The notes: generated from the letters alone by a model not told the origin. A stretch of 14,607 bases of DNA from Saccoglossus kowalevskii (GCF_000003605.2 NW_003116946.1:41613-56219); one strand, 5' to 3'; shown: positions 1 to 9,963, numbered from the stretch's first letter. Numbers and translations are program-made.

Positions 1-51
1 CACATTCATTGGATTCACACGTGATGCTTGAAAACGAAAATAATAAGTGAA

Positions 52-215
52 ATTCTATGTGACTTCATGAGAGTTGGAAATGTACAAATTATATGACACC
101 CAACCCTACCATTCCATACACAGTGTAAACTACACCCCCAAAACAACCATTCACCGATGTATTCTATTTGACTTCTCAGGAGAAATTGAAATACACAAAT
201 TATATGACAACGAAC
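52..215. repeat. Diverged direct repeat (two ~54-bp copies)
   Basis: Positions 52-104 and 161-215 align along their length. Both start ATTCTAT.TGACTTC and share ACAAATTATATGACA near the end, with scattered mismatches and small indels between. The copies are about 110 bp apart. This may be two units of an old tandem repeat or part of a dispersed repeat cut by the window edge. Confidence 0.6.
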
Positions 216-604
216 TTAATTATAATTTCAGCTTCTAGTTCAGCACTGGTTAAATAAACTATCTCGTCTCTATGCCAACTTGAAGTTATTCATTGCTTAC
301 ACCATTGACTTCAAAGTCTACGTTTCAATCCGAGGATTAATTGCATTTAATTGCATTGGTGTGCCAGTCTTTTATTTTTCTATTGTAATGTCAATTTCTT
401 GCGATTACTCAGAACATGAAGCTGCAACCACAGACTGTCTATGTTCTGTAGCTAAATCCTGGTATAAGTACCGGTTAGGCAGGCTTGAACTATGTATTTG
501 AAGCCAGGGTAAATCCAATCCAATAGATTTCTCATTGTTTGGTAACTATTTGCTGCAAATGCAACAAAAATCAATATAAAAATATTACCCACACAGCATT
601 CTAC

Positions 605-770
605 AGGTTACTTGTTGTTTATATTGGTCACTTTAGGCTATTATTGGTTATGTTGATAACTTTGGTATACTATTGGTCACTTTGGTCTATTATTGTTTAT
701 ATTGGCCACTTTTGGCTATTATTGATCACTTTTGTCTCCTATTGGTCTATTATAGGTTACACTTGGCCCA
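605..770. repeat. Degenerate TATTGG/CACTTTGG tandem repeat
   Basis: Short motifs such as TATTGGTCACTTTGG, TATTGGCCACTTTTGG and CTATTATTGG recur at irregular spacing, giving a degenerate minisatellite. It keeps one plus-strand frame open by chance; that frame has no other coding evidence. Confidence 0.6.
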
Positions 771-1524
771 GTATTATCCGTATTGATCTAGGGTTTGTCA
801 CATTTAGTTTTAGACTCGCTGTATGTAACTATGCATAATATAAAATGTTTCACGCAGGATAAGCATTGTAGGCTCACTAGTTTGCCATTAAAACATTTTT
901 ATTTCTTTAAGAGGTAATTAAATCTTTGTTTTTCAGCTATTTACCTACATCTGTTTTAAGTAGAAATATGCATTATGATTGCAGGATATTAAAAATATTG
1001 TGTACAGCCAACACACAAGTAATTGTAGTGTTGCTGTCGATTATTGATTTATAAATAATGTTATTGGTTCTGCTGTAACCTTCCCAGAACATCCAAATGT
1101 TGCTGTGTCTGTAATTCATCATACATTTATTCTTCTAGGTTCACATATATAGACTGGAGTCAGACCATCATTGATCTTAGCAATGGGGATGGTTTACGAG
1201 ATGTCTGTCCCTCTATTATTGATGGCTTTTGGGATGGATGTGTTGGCATGCATCATTCATACCTAGGGACACCAGAAAATGCATGATAGAACACATTTTT
1301 TTCAGTTGTCACTTTTTTTATGGAAACCTAAGATGCAAAACATTGATGATCACCTTTCCTCCAATGACAATCATATTTCGCATCTGACAATATAGTTTCA
1401 ACACATCAAGGTTCCACATGCACAAGTTGTGACAGAAAAATGCCAGACACAGCATGTTTCCTGTCACTGAGCAACAAAATAAAATACTTCACAGGTATAT
1501 AGTTTACTATAGAAAGTAGTATGA

Positions 1525-1530
1525 TTTATT
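1525..1530 (-). terminator. Polyadenylation signal of DCAF4 (candidate)
   Basis: TTTATT on the plus strand is AATAAA on the minus strand, 69 nt beyond the DCAF4 stop codon. A second AATAAA lies closer to the stop (plus-strand 1564-1569). Either could direct 3' end formation; both predict a very short 3'UTR. Confidence 0.55.
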
Positions 1531-1598
1531 GATAAGAAAATAAATATAAATATAAAATTAACTTTTATTAAAATTTGCAAATCTCTCTTCTAGCTTTG

Positions 1599-1783
1599 TT
1601 ATATACCACACCAGTGCAAGTCTTTTTCATTTGCCATTACTATGCCAGGAAAGTTGTCTTTTGTCCACTCTTCAGAATACTGTACTAAAGGTGGTCTGTA
1701 ATGTTCTTTAAATGGTGGTGCAACAGTCCGTATTAAATGACCATCTTGTAAACTCCAGAAACGAATCAAAGTATCCATACCAC
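1599..1783 (-). CDS. DCAF4: DCAF4 coding exon 12 (C-terminus)
   Basis: Begins GMDTLIRFWSLQDGHLIRTV, matching human [20 protein letters not shown]. The last 40 residues diverge and end HWCGI before TAA. The acceptor is TTGATCAG. Confidence 0.95.
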
Positions 1784-4700
1784 CTGATCAAATAAAGAAA
1801 TGAATTCTGTATAGAAATCAATGCAAATGATGGCATGCAAATAAAAGGTCCTATTAAGATCTGTTCATTTCCTTACTGCATATTTTGTGGGTAACTTTTC
1901 GTTAGTATTCACTTATGGCATATGCTATTTAAAGTCATGTTGCAATTAAAGAAATGTCATTCATGCCAAAGATATAATATATGACCAAAAAGCAAGATGT
2001 TCAGTCATAGTTATTTATTTCACAACATTTATTCATCATGAAGCCATTCAATCATCAAATTGGGAAATTTAAACTATTTACAGTATATTGCTATAAACCC
2101 ATTAGAAACAGGATGTGGCATTATTCACAGGGAATTATTGACCAAATAAAAAATACTTCATGAATAGTGATTTTCAATGTGTTTTTTTTAACTGAGATGG
2201 ATTAGTTTATGCAAGAATGTTCTCACTATGCAGAATCTACCTACCTGAGTAAATGACTGATTCCGTTGAGTCAATATGAAAAGACAGTTGTAAGTGAGTA
2301 TTTGTATGACCATGGAATTGTATTACAGGTTTCAAAGCTCTGATATCCCAGAGTAGTATCTACATTAACAAAGTCAAATAATGAGATGTAAATACACAGC
2401 TGTATAGGTCTATTCACCAAGGGCATTCAATAGATGCTTTATAAGCCACATTCATATGTTATACAACTATCCTAAAAATGCATCCCCAGAAACAAAGCAC
2501 TTCTGTGATGAAGAAACAACATAAATGCATGAACAACAACCTCAGTTGTTTAGAATAATGTGATCGGTCAAAACATGTGTGAGAAATGGACGCAATGGAC
2601 AAAACCCAAATTCCCTGATATCCGACTTTGTCCGAGTGGGGACTAAATATTAGAACCGTACATGTTTACCTGGAAGTGAATTATTTCTCTTCATTCACCC
2701 AGTGAAGGCAATAAAGTATTGTCAACTGATTGAGAGAAAGAAGTCGCAACCACTGGAGGAATTATTAGACCTGGTATCAGTACTTCACCATGAAGACCAT
2801 ATAAAAAAAGATCAAAAACTAAAAAAAAAACATTTACCTTGCTTGCCATATCACTGGCCACCAGGTAGTTCTCGTCTGTAAGAAACTTGACACAACACAC
2901 TGACAACTCTTGTTGAAGTTTTATACAACTAGATCTATTACTTGGTTCTCTCAGGTCAAAGCCAAGAATGTGACCTTTCCTGGTACCATTAATTAGAAGA
3001 GGATTCTGAGAAAAGGAAAAATGAATTGGACACAATTATATTTTTTGCATCAACTATGTACAGAGAAACCTCAATTATCACTCAATTAAGTGATGGTGGG
3101 TGCACATGCAGCACAATGATTATGCACAATAATTTAAATGATTTCCTACAAAAGTTGCAAAACGATTTGGATGTTGTGATCTTCATTATTTGGTTAAAAA
3201 ATATGTGTCTGATATTTTGTCAATAACTGGAATTGCATTGGTTGTTACAACAATACCATGCAAGTATGAAAACACATAAGAGAAAGCTTAAAAATGAATT
3301 CCTATTAGCTGAGGGTATTGGAGCCAACAAAGAAGCATAAAATAGAATCAAGAAACCTGTTGGTTGGCACTGCTGTACATTGAGATGCATGTGTACACTG
3401 TGAAGGCAGTCTGAGTTTCAAAGTCAATCATAACAAAAAAACTTTGGTTGTATTGCCAGCGGAAAAGCCCAAAACTTGCTAACTAGTATGCACAACGGGT
3501 AACTGGGTATTATTTTATTAAAAGTACAGATAATATTAACTCACCCTCAAGCCAAATGTTTGTGTAAACACATCACTTTTATGTGTATTGAAATGTAATG
3601 CTCTTTGTGTTTGTACATCCACCATTAAAGCTTTCCTGGAAGCACCTTAGAAAAAAAAATTATATAAAATATAAACTTTTTGTATTGAGACAAAGCTTTG
3701 AAATGAGTGAAAATGATGTAATATTAAAAAATATTAATGTAAGAAAATACATGGTAGTTAAACTATCAAAAACAATTAAGGTATGAACTATGACCCAATC
3801 CCACAGTTGAGTCAAACCATACAAGACAGAATTAGCAATTGATACATCAAAAAACCTTTCATAAAATAAGCGCTCTCTGATTGGTCTGTCGCATCGACTC
3901 AAATACTGATGTGAGAAATGCCATCACCAAAGCTGGTTTGTCATTTTGAAAATACTCTGTGATTTGAGACACACAAACATACCGGTATTCATCAATACTG
4001 GAGTACATGTTTTTTAGGTTTTAAAAGTTTTAGAATGCTTGTTTCTTTTATGCATATTATAATTGCAGGCAATGTCATATGTAAGATTAGATGAATTAAT
4101 TAAAAGTCAATTAAATACACCATCTAAGTAGACAAAATGTAGCTCAAAAATTATTAGGATACAAATAAACGTTTTAGGGTACACACATGCTGATAACTTA
4201 ATTTTGTCTTTTCACATCTTGTAATCCAGGGCTAGATGTGCCACATATAATGTCATTTACCGGTATATTTCACTTATTATATCAATGATGTAATACCTAT
4301 AGCAACCTTGTTAGGGAATTGGTGATTGTTACTCCAAGCACATGTCCATGCAGTACTATGCAAGGTGTAGGAAAATCTGATATCTGTAAAATTATAAAAA
4401 AAATATTTAGTTACTTTAATTTTACCATTAACTTTCATTTCCATAAACAGTGGACGCTACTATGCACTTCGGCATGTTAGCCATTTCATTGGCCTTCGCC
4501 CCTTAATAGATGTGAATTTGTATTACACTCAAAAGTATAAGCATTACTATTGATCAATAATTCAAACAATTAATTGTTAAATGTGAACGAGTAACATAGT
4601 ATAGCAAAGCGGACACATCCAACCAATTCTTGGGTAATTTAGTTTATTACAATAGCAAACATTTAAGTTATAAAATTTCATAGGGAATCTATAGGTATGA

Positions 4701-7700
4701 AATAACATCAATGCAATTCACATTTATTTTAAGAGGTGAAACTTACTGTGTCTGGGATTAGTAGAAAATGAGCTGATTTCACTAATACCACTCTCTGATT
4801 TGAATGATGAGTAGCTATCAATATAGATGTCAAGAAAAATATATAAAGCCTGTAACTGTGTAATTTGTGACACTCAGAATAATTGATCAAATAAAAGAAA
4901 TACATTGCTATGGGAATGTATAAACCAATGGTTACCATTAACATTAAGTTAAAATCCAGAAAATAGCAATTAACAAAATTCTGTGGTACTGTAAATTAAA
5001 TCTAAGTGAATGTGTAAAATAACAGAGCTCATTGTTTCACTAGAAAACCAGTGAATTTTGATCTCAATGAATCTGGTCAAATATCAAATTAGTGAATCAA
5101 AAGACAGTAAACATTATTATTGCTTTTACAGTATTTCCATTTTAAAACTTCTTAGTATTTTTGATTGAATGATACAAAGCATTAATTCTAAGGATACAGA
5201 ACAGCAGCAGTCTCAGCACTACTACCCGGTCCTGCCCAGCATACACAGGTCACCTAGAGAGAAAATTAATAGACATTACCATCTTGCGCTGTGTACTGCA
5301 TTTGCATAATTGTGCAAAAATAGATGAAAACTGCAGATTTCATCAATCAAACTGGCTAGCTTGGGTAGAACAGCGACAATAATAAAGCAATATATTGCCC
5401 CTGTACCACATCTGATTAAACTTACCGGTAGTTATTGCATTTTCAAGCTATAAGCATTTACCGGTATATGACGAAAAAAATTATTGAAATAGAAAATGAC
5501 TGTCAGTTGACAAATTATGAAAAATAATTGATATCTCTCCATGAGCTAACAGTTGTTTGCCAATATTCCATGAACAGAATTGGTCTGTGCAACTTGGAGA
5601 TATTGCTTCACATGTATATTTTTTGGACAAATATGACCACCAGTTGGCCATTTTGAATCTGATTATGAAAAAACAAAACATATGTATAACATGAGTGAGG
5701 TATCAGCTATGTAACAAGTTTGAAAAAAATCTCTTAAAAAGTTTGTAAAATAATGTGATGAATGCAAGAAGACTGATGGAACCCAATCCAAAAACCCCCT
5801 AACTGTGTCATAATATGTCGTAGTTTAACCATCTAATACACTTAAATGCAATCTTTGGTTAATTTGTGTGCTTCTATTTGAACTGTATCTCCCATATGGC
5901 AACTATGTATTTTGAACTCTGGAACACATCTGTCATTTTCTATTCTTGGTAAAATGGTATACTAGACATAACTGAGATGTCGGGGGCTAATGTAATGTAA
6001 TATGTTAATTACAACCCTATATCACTTGTTAAGAGTTGGTTGATACATGTATGAGTGATGTCATGTGGGCTCCAGTGCTCATTATTGAAAGTGAGTGGAT
6101 AACAGTTTATTAACCTTTGTATCACATGATCAGAAATTATTCTTATCTTCAGGTTTATATCTGACAAACTGTTGGTATATACGCCATCTTACCTTGCTAT
6201 CTTTTACTACATCGTTAGAGTCAAGAAATTGGATAGGTCCATTGGTCCTTGGGTTTTTAACTGGTATTAATTCACCCAAACACAAGCAGCAACTTTTTGG
6301 AAATTCAATCACCGTGCAAAGCACATCATTTTTTACATCTGCCTACAATAAAATTAAAAAAATACTGTTGATGTAAAAATAAATGAAATGAAACTTAATT
6401 ATTCTGTCAAGTATAGTCAACAGTTTCACCAAAACATTATTAAAGTCCTCTAGTTCTAGACAAGTATTTAAAGTTGCACTCAGAGATCATTAATATATTA
6501 GTACTGTTAATTCATACATGTTGAAATACTATGCTACTATTATTGCACATTAGAATATACAAACAATCAAAGGGAAAGCAGAAATGATTGTCAACATTTG
6601 GATACACAGAAATTATTGAAAATAGGTTAAAGGTCACTAACACTTTATGAATGACCTCAGAGGGCAACTTTAATCATGGAATGGATATGGTAATGTTACG
6701 AAGGGTGATATAGTATCACTAGATCATATCCTTGACTTTTATAACTTGTAGACGTATACCATGCAGTACAAGGAAACACTTTTAAATTATATAGTTCCTA
6801 TCAATAATTTAGTGTCCTTGACATTTGAGAAAGTGCTTTTAAATTAATGAAATAAAAACCCAATGTGTATTGTTATTATATTAAGTTTGATAATGGTACA
6901 AGACAAAGACTAAAAATATATCCGATAATACAACTTGAATATTTATGATCAATTAAACCTCTGCAATAAGTTGTTCCCTGTTGTGACAAAAGAAAGATGA
7001 CGATATATTTTAGTATTTTGGTTTATTTTCATTTCTTTTAGAATCAACAACATACCATCAAATGAGAATACCTATAGTTCAAAAGGTGACTAGCAGTCAA
7101 TTGCATGGGTGTATTAGTCTGGACACTGTTAACCATCCTCTCATGCTGCAATCTGGATGTGAAGAAATAAAATAACATTCAAGTTACTGCATTTAAAATA
7201 GATAGATAATGCATAGATGACCAGTATACTGTACACTGAAACTGAAACAGATTAGATACCGTATTCATGAGACTTCAATGAGATTTATTACACTTTAAAA
7301 TAAAAGATTTTATACCCCTATTAAAATCATTGACCATGTGCAAGTGAGTAATCTAAACAAAACCAAACAAAATTGAAATCTTTTGAAATTAGTAAGTTGT
7401 GTGAAAGGCTTGAAAAATAATGACTGGTAATTTGAACAATCTACCTGGATACTTGTTGAGAAGAGTAATGACCAATCTGGAGGCTATGCTGAAACATTGG
7501 AACTGGAAGTTCACATTGGAAGTGCTCTGTAATCTGTGGATAGAATATTTGTTTGTATTTTTAGAATACAGTGAATTTCGCAAAGGCATGAATGTTCATA
7601 TGGAAATTCATAAAATATTGATAAAATCTTTATCCTAGAAGACCATCCTGCTTCATTCAAAGCCAAAGAATATGCTTTCACTCGCTATGGAAACTAACAT

Positions 7701-9094
7701 TCTTTAGGTTTTCTTCAATCATTGACCAATTTATGCAAAAAATATTATATACAAATGGTATGTATCTACCAAGGCACTATTGTGATTGGTCAAAGTTGTT
7801 TTCAATCGCCATTTGAAATATAAAATTCATGTCTTAATGAAATCCAGTGTAATATCACCATAATGCCTTGTCATTACAGAATAGGAATGACAGAAGAGAA
7901 AGAAGCTATTTTATAGTCATCCCTTGCAAAACCCTATCATTGCAAAAATGATGATTCTGATATTTATGTGAAAAGGATGACAGCAGCACAAAGTATTCAA
8001 TATAAATACCGAGTGAATAATCAGCTACAGAAATCAGACATATGCAGGAAGTGCATTGACTAGTTGTAGCAATGTTACACAAAATACTGTAAAGCATGTC
8101 TTTTAAACTACCAGGTTATTTTAGCTTACTTAGGTAATCTGTTATGTACCAATTTAATAGTATGTATATTTTCACAATGAGATTAATAACACTTTGTCTA
8201 AATTATGATTATGTTAATTTATTCATTGAGTCAAATTTGCTAAAATTGTATGTAGCTATTTCAACATGTTTTACAGTATACATATTCACTGAAATATACA
8301 ATATTTATATAACTAATATACTAAAGAGTTGTGTGCTATTTGTAGTTTGACCACCAACACATTATTACAATACTAGTGACTTTTTAACCATACCCATGAC
8401 GAAATTAACAATTATGAAAATGTTTACCTCTGATTCACCAGTGTTCTTATATTTCGTTGTACTTGAACCTTGTTTTGACTGTGAAAGATCTTTCTTCATT
8501 TTGTCAATTTCTTTCTTCTTGATGGAGTCTACTGTAAGAGGATTGTAATTGTTGTGACCCGGTAGGAGTCGGAAGTATTTTCTTTTCTCTTTGTCATAAT
8601 AGAAACCAGGAATCTGTAATCTGATGTTAAGGAGGAAGTTACTTAAATTCTCAGTCTCAGAAACATGTACGACTTTGGAATGTTTTCAAAGAAGGCAACT
8701 GTTGAACAAATTTACCATAAACCAAAAATATAATTTGTGCCATATTTAATGGCAGACCTAATTTAAACGTTTCAATAAAAAGTAGGATATCCAAATCATC
8801 TTCTTTTTCATCTTTTGCTTCTACTTTACCAGCTGATGGACCTGGTCTATGTGATTTATTTCTATTTCTTCGGTAACCATGTTGTGGATAACTGCTTCTA
8901 ATTGATGATGTTAATGATGCTCCATCACAATTACTTTGATGTGAGTAATTTGAGTTTGTAGCTGGAATGGACATATATGGTGAATCATCATTCCATCTAT
9001 GTCTGGATTCAAAGTTCATGTTACTATTGGTATGATTTCTACGTCCCTCATGCTGTTCCCTCCAATATCTTCTTTTTGTAAACCGTTTAGGCAT
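1599..9094 (-). CDS. DCAF4: DDB1- and CUL4-associated factor 4 (WD40 protein), 12 coding exons
   Basis: The family encodes WD40 substrate receptors that dock on DDB1 in the CUL4 ubiquitin ligase. Coding exons, in gene order, are 8791-9094, 8428-8615, 7445-7533, 7056-7152, 6193-6342, 5198-5253, 4747-4814, 4307-4383, 3357-3482, 2838-3005, 2245-2359 and 1599-1783. They total 1623 nt and join without frame conflict into 540 residues plus stop; human DCAF4 is about 495. The basic, Ser/Asn-rich N-terminus (1-100) resembles that of human DCAF4 in composition. Residues 102-131 match the family signature PGFY.D.EK..YFRLLPGHNN.NPLT. AWTCAWS (residues 329-335) and the SDMASK block also match. W445-D446-I447-R448 is a WDxR box, the usual DDB1-contact motif. 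The start is the first ATG after a good acceptor (TTTAG/ATG at 9095). Two introns look U12-type. Substrate specificity cannot be inferred. Confidence 0.95.
2245..2359 (-). CDS. DCAF4: DCAF4 coding exon 11, WDxR box
   Basis: The exon opens ILLWDIRALK, corresponding to human IKLWDLRTTK. W-D-I-R is the WDxR signature used by CUL4 substrate receptors to contact DDB1. It ends YSG across the next junction, a WD40-type strand. Donor ACTCAG/gtaggt. Confidence 0.95.
2838..3005 (-). CDS. DCAF4: DCAF4 coding exon 10, WD repeats
   Basis: The exon encodes NPLLINGTRKGHILGFDLRE and, at its end, CVKFLTDENYLVASDMASK. Human DCAF4 has APLLFNGCRSGEIFAIDLR and SVRILQDEQYLMASDMAGK. Acceptor TTTTCTCAG; donor CAAG/gtaaat. 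The minus-strand open frame runs on to 2691 into intron. Confidence 0.96.
3357..3482 (-). CDS. DCAF4: DCAF4 coding exon 9
   Basis: Contains FVMIDFETQTAFTVYTC, aligning with human VLLTNVVTGHRQSFGTN at the same distance from the next block. The acceptor (CATACTAG) has a poor pyrimidine tract; it was chosen by phase, and an in-frame TAG lies immediately upstream. Donor CAG/gtttct. Confidence 0.85.
4307..4383 (-). CDS. DCAF4: DCAF4 coding exon 8
   Basis: The exon encodes IRFSYTLHSTAWTCAWSNN, matching human LCSFRIPGAWSCAWSLN. Acceptor TTTTACAG; donor AACAAG/gttgct, which is weaker than average. Confidence 0.92.
4747..4814 (-). CDS. DCAF4: DCAF4 coding exon 7 (short)
   Basis: The exon encodes YSSFKSESGISEISSFSTNP, then RH and the first base of Asn. 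It corresponds in place, weakly in sequence, to human GLAETPG...ASLFVNSHPG. The donor ACA/gtaagt is strong. The U12-type acceptor GATAG was chosen because it alone gives the phase required by the exon 6 donor and leaves the exon free of stops. Confidence 0.75.
4815..5197 (-). other. U12-type GT-AG intron of DCAF4
   Basis: The 5' splice site reads gtatccttag, an exact match to the minor-spliceosome donor RTATCCTT. Near the 3' end TTTCTTGAC fits the U12 branch site TTCCTTRAY with one mismatch; its branch A lies about 15 nt before the GATAG acceptor, the expected distance. No ordinary pyrimidine tract precedes the acceptor. The exons join in frame (CT + C = Leu). A small TA-flanked element lies inside the intron at 4989-5131. 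Confidence 0.8.
4989..5131. mobile_element. Small TA-flanked MITE-like element in DCAF4 U12 intron
   Basis: TA at 4987-4988 then CTGTAAATTAAAT; the other end is GCTTTTACAG then TA at 5132-5133. The terminal inverted match is only about 9 bp (TACTGTAAA), so this is tentative. AGTGAAT recurs inside, a motif shared with the foldback element at 11150. Confidence 0.4.
5198..5253 (-). CDS. DCAF4: DCAF4 coding exon 6 (short)
   Basis: An acceptor with a clean pyrimidine tract (TTTTCTCTCTAG) leads into VTCVCWAGPGS, matching human VNSVCWASL. The exon ends in the middle of a Leu codon at GTTCT/gtatcctt, a U12-type donor. Confidence 0.88.
6143..6217 (-). repeat. Source arm of a 75-bp inverted repeat (exon 5 / 5' splice site)
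   Basis: The 25 last bases of DCAF4 exon 5 (6193-6217) plus the first 50 bases of the following intron (6143-6192). An inverted copy lies at 9369-9443. This arm is functional gene sequence and so is the likely source. Confidence 0.9.
6193..6342 (-). CDS. DCAF4: DCAF4 coding exon 5
   Basis: Fifty residues beginning ADVKNDVLCTV and ending DSNDVVKDSK. The spacing from LCTV to the next conserved block (VTCVCW) is 43 residues, against 41 in human DCAF4, so no exon is missing between this one and exon 6. The donor is CAAG/gtaaga. The last 25 exonic bases and 50 intronic bases are copied, inverted, at 9369-9443. Confidence 0.9.
7056..7152 (-). CDS. DCAF4: DCAF4 coding exon 4
   Basis: The exon encodes LQHERMVNSVQ..., matching the human region around SCMERKKVQIRSM, and ends ...SHLM. 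It joins ADVKNDVLCTV of the next exon, which corresponds to human LADTNSDRLFTV. CATCCAG acceptor; GATG/gtatgt donor. Confidence 0.85.
7445..7533 (-). CDS. DCAF4: DCAF4 coding exon 3
   Basis: A CCACAG acceptor is followed by ITEHFQCELPVPMFQHSLQ, and the exon ends VSR across the next junction. Sequence similarity to vertebrate DCAF4 is weak here (PMFQHSLQIG against SMLRKSQLGF). The call rests mainly on exact phase agreement with both neighbours and good splice sites. A longer open frame over this region on the same strand (7389-7589) is in another phase. Confidence 0.75.
8087..8276. mobile_element. MITE-like element in DCAF4 intron
   Basis: The left end TACTGTAAAGCATGT and the right end, read inverted, TACTGTAAAACATGT match at 14 of 15 positions. 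Both are flanked by TA (8085-8086 and 8277-8278). The 190-bp interior is AT-rich without coding capacity. Size, inverted ends and TA target site suit a non-autonomous Tc1/mariner-type element. Confidence 0.6.
8428..8615 (-). CDS. DCAF4: DCAF4 coding exon 2, family signature
   Basis: The exon encodes IPGFYYDKEKRKYFRLLPGH followed by NNYNPLT. Human DCAF4 has LPGFYFDPEKKRYFRLLPGHNNCNPLT, the clearest family match in the window. A Lys-rich helix follows (SIKKKEIDKMKKDL). It ends TCAGAG/gtaaac in phase 0. Confidence 0.95.
8616..8790 (-). other. Probable U12-type AT-AC intron of DCAF4
   Basis: The 175-nt intron begins atatcctac (consensus ATATCCTT, one mismatch) and ends gattac. TCCTTAAC, a near-perfect U12 branch site, lies about 12 nt before the end. 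Using these ends creates Glu at the exon junction, so the protein reads LEIPGFYYD where human has PELPGFYFD. A GT-AG alternative (AAA/gtagaa to TTACAG) is also in frame but has a weaker donor and would lose the Glu. Confidence 0.72.
8791..9094 (-). CDS. DCAF4: DCAF4 coding exon 1 (residues 1-101)
   Basis: The exon starts MPKRFTKRRYWREQHEG and is rich in Arg, Ser, Asn and His. It is probably disordered, like the basic N-terminus of vertebrate DCAF4. It ends KEDDL plus one G; the next exon supplies AG, giving Glu102. An alternative end at a GT after ..PSAGK (about 8813) would also be in frame with the next exon. The open frame runs on to 8657, but that is intron read-through. Confidence 0.8.
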
Positions 9095-9963
9095 CTAAAT
9101 GATAAAACAGAAGTTTATAATACTATATGTGCTTATGAGCTGATAAAATTCTCACATTTATCAAATTGAGACAAAAATAGTACCTGGCCGGATTCAACCA
9201 TGCATGTGAACTATCGTACTATACTATTATTTATATTATGTTACAATCTGATGAAGGTTGTATGAGAAGGTCTAAAACCTTCAGATACATGTATATTACA
9301 AATACATGTAGTAGCACATGGGAACTTGTCATTAAATATTGATATAAGTATTCTTAGTGATATTTAATTAACGATGTAGTAAAAGATAGCAAGGTAAGAT
9401 GGCGTATATGCAAACAGTTTGTCAGATATAAACCTGAAGATAATAAAAAAATAGCATAGAATTTAAGAAAGTCTATAAAGGCAACTATAGAATAACAGTA
9501 GGTTTACCACAAATGACTGCAATTCCCAGGCAACATTGTTATTAAAAGCAGACCTCTTTGTGGTATCTAATGGTTACCACAACAAAACTTTGATAAAATA
9601 AAATACCAGGGTATAACATCTCGGTATTCAATAGCTTGCAAATACACCAATCAAAGTGCCTCCCTACCATTACAGGGAACCAATCAAATCCACTTGTAAG
9701 TTGTAGGAGCAAATACAGGTAGTGCAGCGCCCTCGTTCTAAAACAATCGCCGATTGTTCACTTGCTTTGATGACGAACACTCATCAAAGTATTTAGCAGT
9801 GAAGCAGAAAAAATATGTGGGGCTAGCTCATTAAATTCGCTGACAGTGACACAGGAATGGGTTTCCTCAAATTTTGTCACTCGTATATATCTCCAATAAA
9901 TGATATTGATCTAAGTTTATGGGGTTTTACAGCACCATGAGCAGACGCAGGCAAACCACTTAC
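9095..9963 (-). other. Predicted 5'UTR intron of DCAF4
   Basis: A strong donor CAAACG/gtaagt (exon end at 9964) and a good acceptor TTATCATTTAG directly before the DCAF4 ATG frame this intron. It contains an inverted copy of the exon 5 splice region (9369-9443), a CTGATGA-containing hairpin remnant (9248-9286), two CCAATCA motifs (about 9649 and 9681) and the palindrome at 9742-9758. I see no gene in it. Confidence 0.65.
9369..9443 (+). repeat. Inverted copy of DCAF4 exon 5 / splice donor
   Basis: On the plus strand this reads TAACGATGTAGTAAAAGATA then GCAAGGTAAGATGGCG and on to AACCTGAAGATAA. By my count it differs from the minus-strand exon 5 junction at two of 75 positions. It sits inside the predicted 5'UTR intron in antisense orientation. 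Because it includes intron sequence, it came from DNA or unspliced RNA, not mature mRNA. Confidence 0.9.

Larger units (their letters stand above)
1..1524. other. Gene-free region beyond DCAF4 3' end
   Basis: I see no convincing gene here. The open frames at 280-501 and 539-838 are low-complexity, lack splice or family signals, and the second is produced by a degenerate TATTGG-rich repeat. The stretch holds one diverged direct repeat at its left end and that degenerate repeat; the rest looks like unremarkable AT-rich intergenic DNA. Confidence 0.6.

Noticed and set aside
280-838. Two plus-strand open frames of 73 and 99 codons
   Set aside because: Low-complexity, repeat-derived composition, no splice sites or family match.
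3026-4944. Open frames at 3026-3226, 3598-3786, 3660-3902 and 4729-4944
   Set aside because: They lie in DCAF4 introns or cross its exons in the wrong frame and resemble chance AT-rich frames.
5283-5333. Extra DCAF4 exon with splice-like ends encoding FSSIFAQLCKCSTQRKM
   Set aside because: It is in frame and has a good donor, but residue spacing from LCTV to VTCVCW already matches human DCAF4 (43 against 41 residues) without it; adding 17 residues would disrupt that.
5481-5681. Minus-strand 66-aa open frame, considered as a DCAF4 exon
   Set aside because: No reading phase matches the neighbouring exons and the family, and no good donor closes it.
6095-6376. Plus-strand 93-aa open frame opposite DCAF4 exon 5
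   Set aside because: Shadow of the real minus-strand exon, which has splice sites and homology.
7389-8350. Open frames at 7389-7589, 7420-7638, 7906-8097 and 8144-8350
   Set aside because: Shadows of exon 3 in other phases, or intronic and partly inside a MITE-like element.
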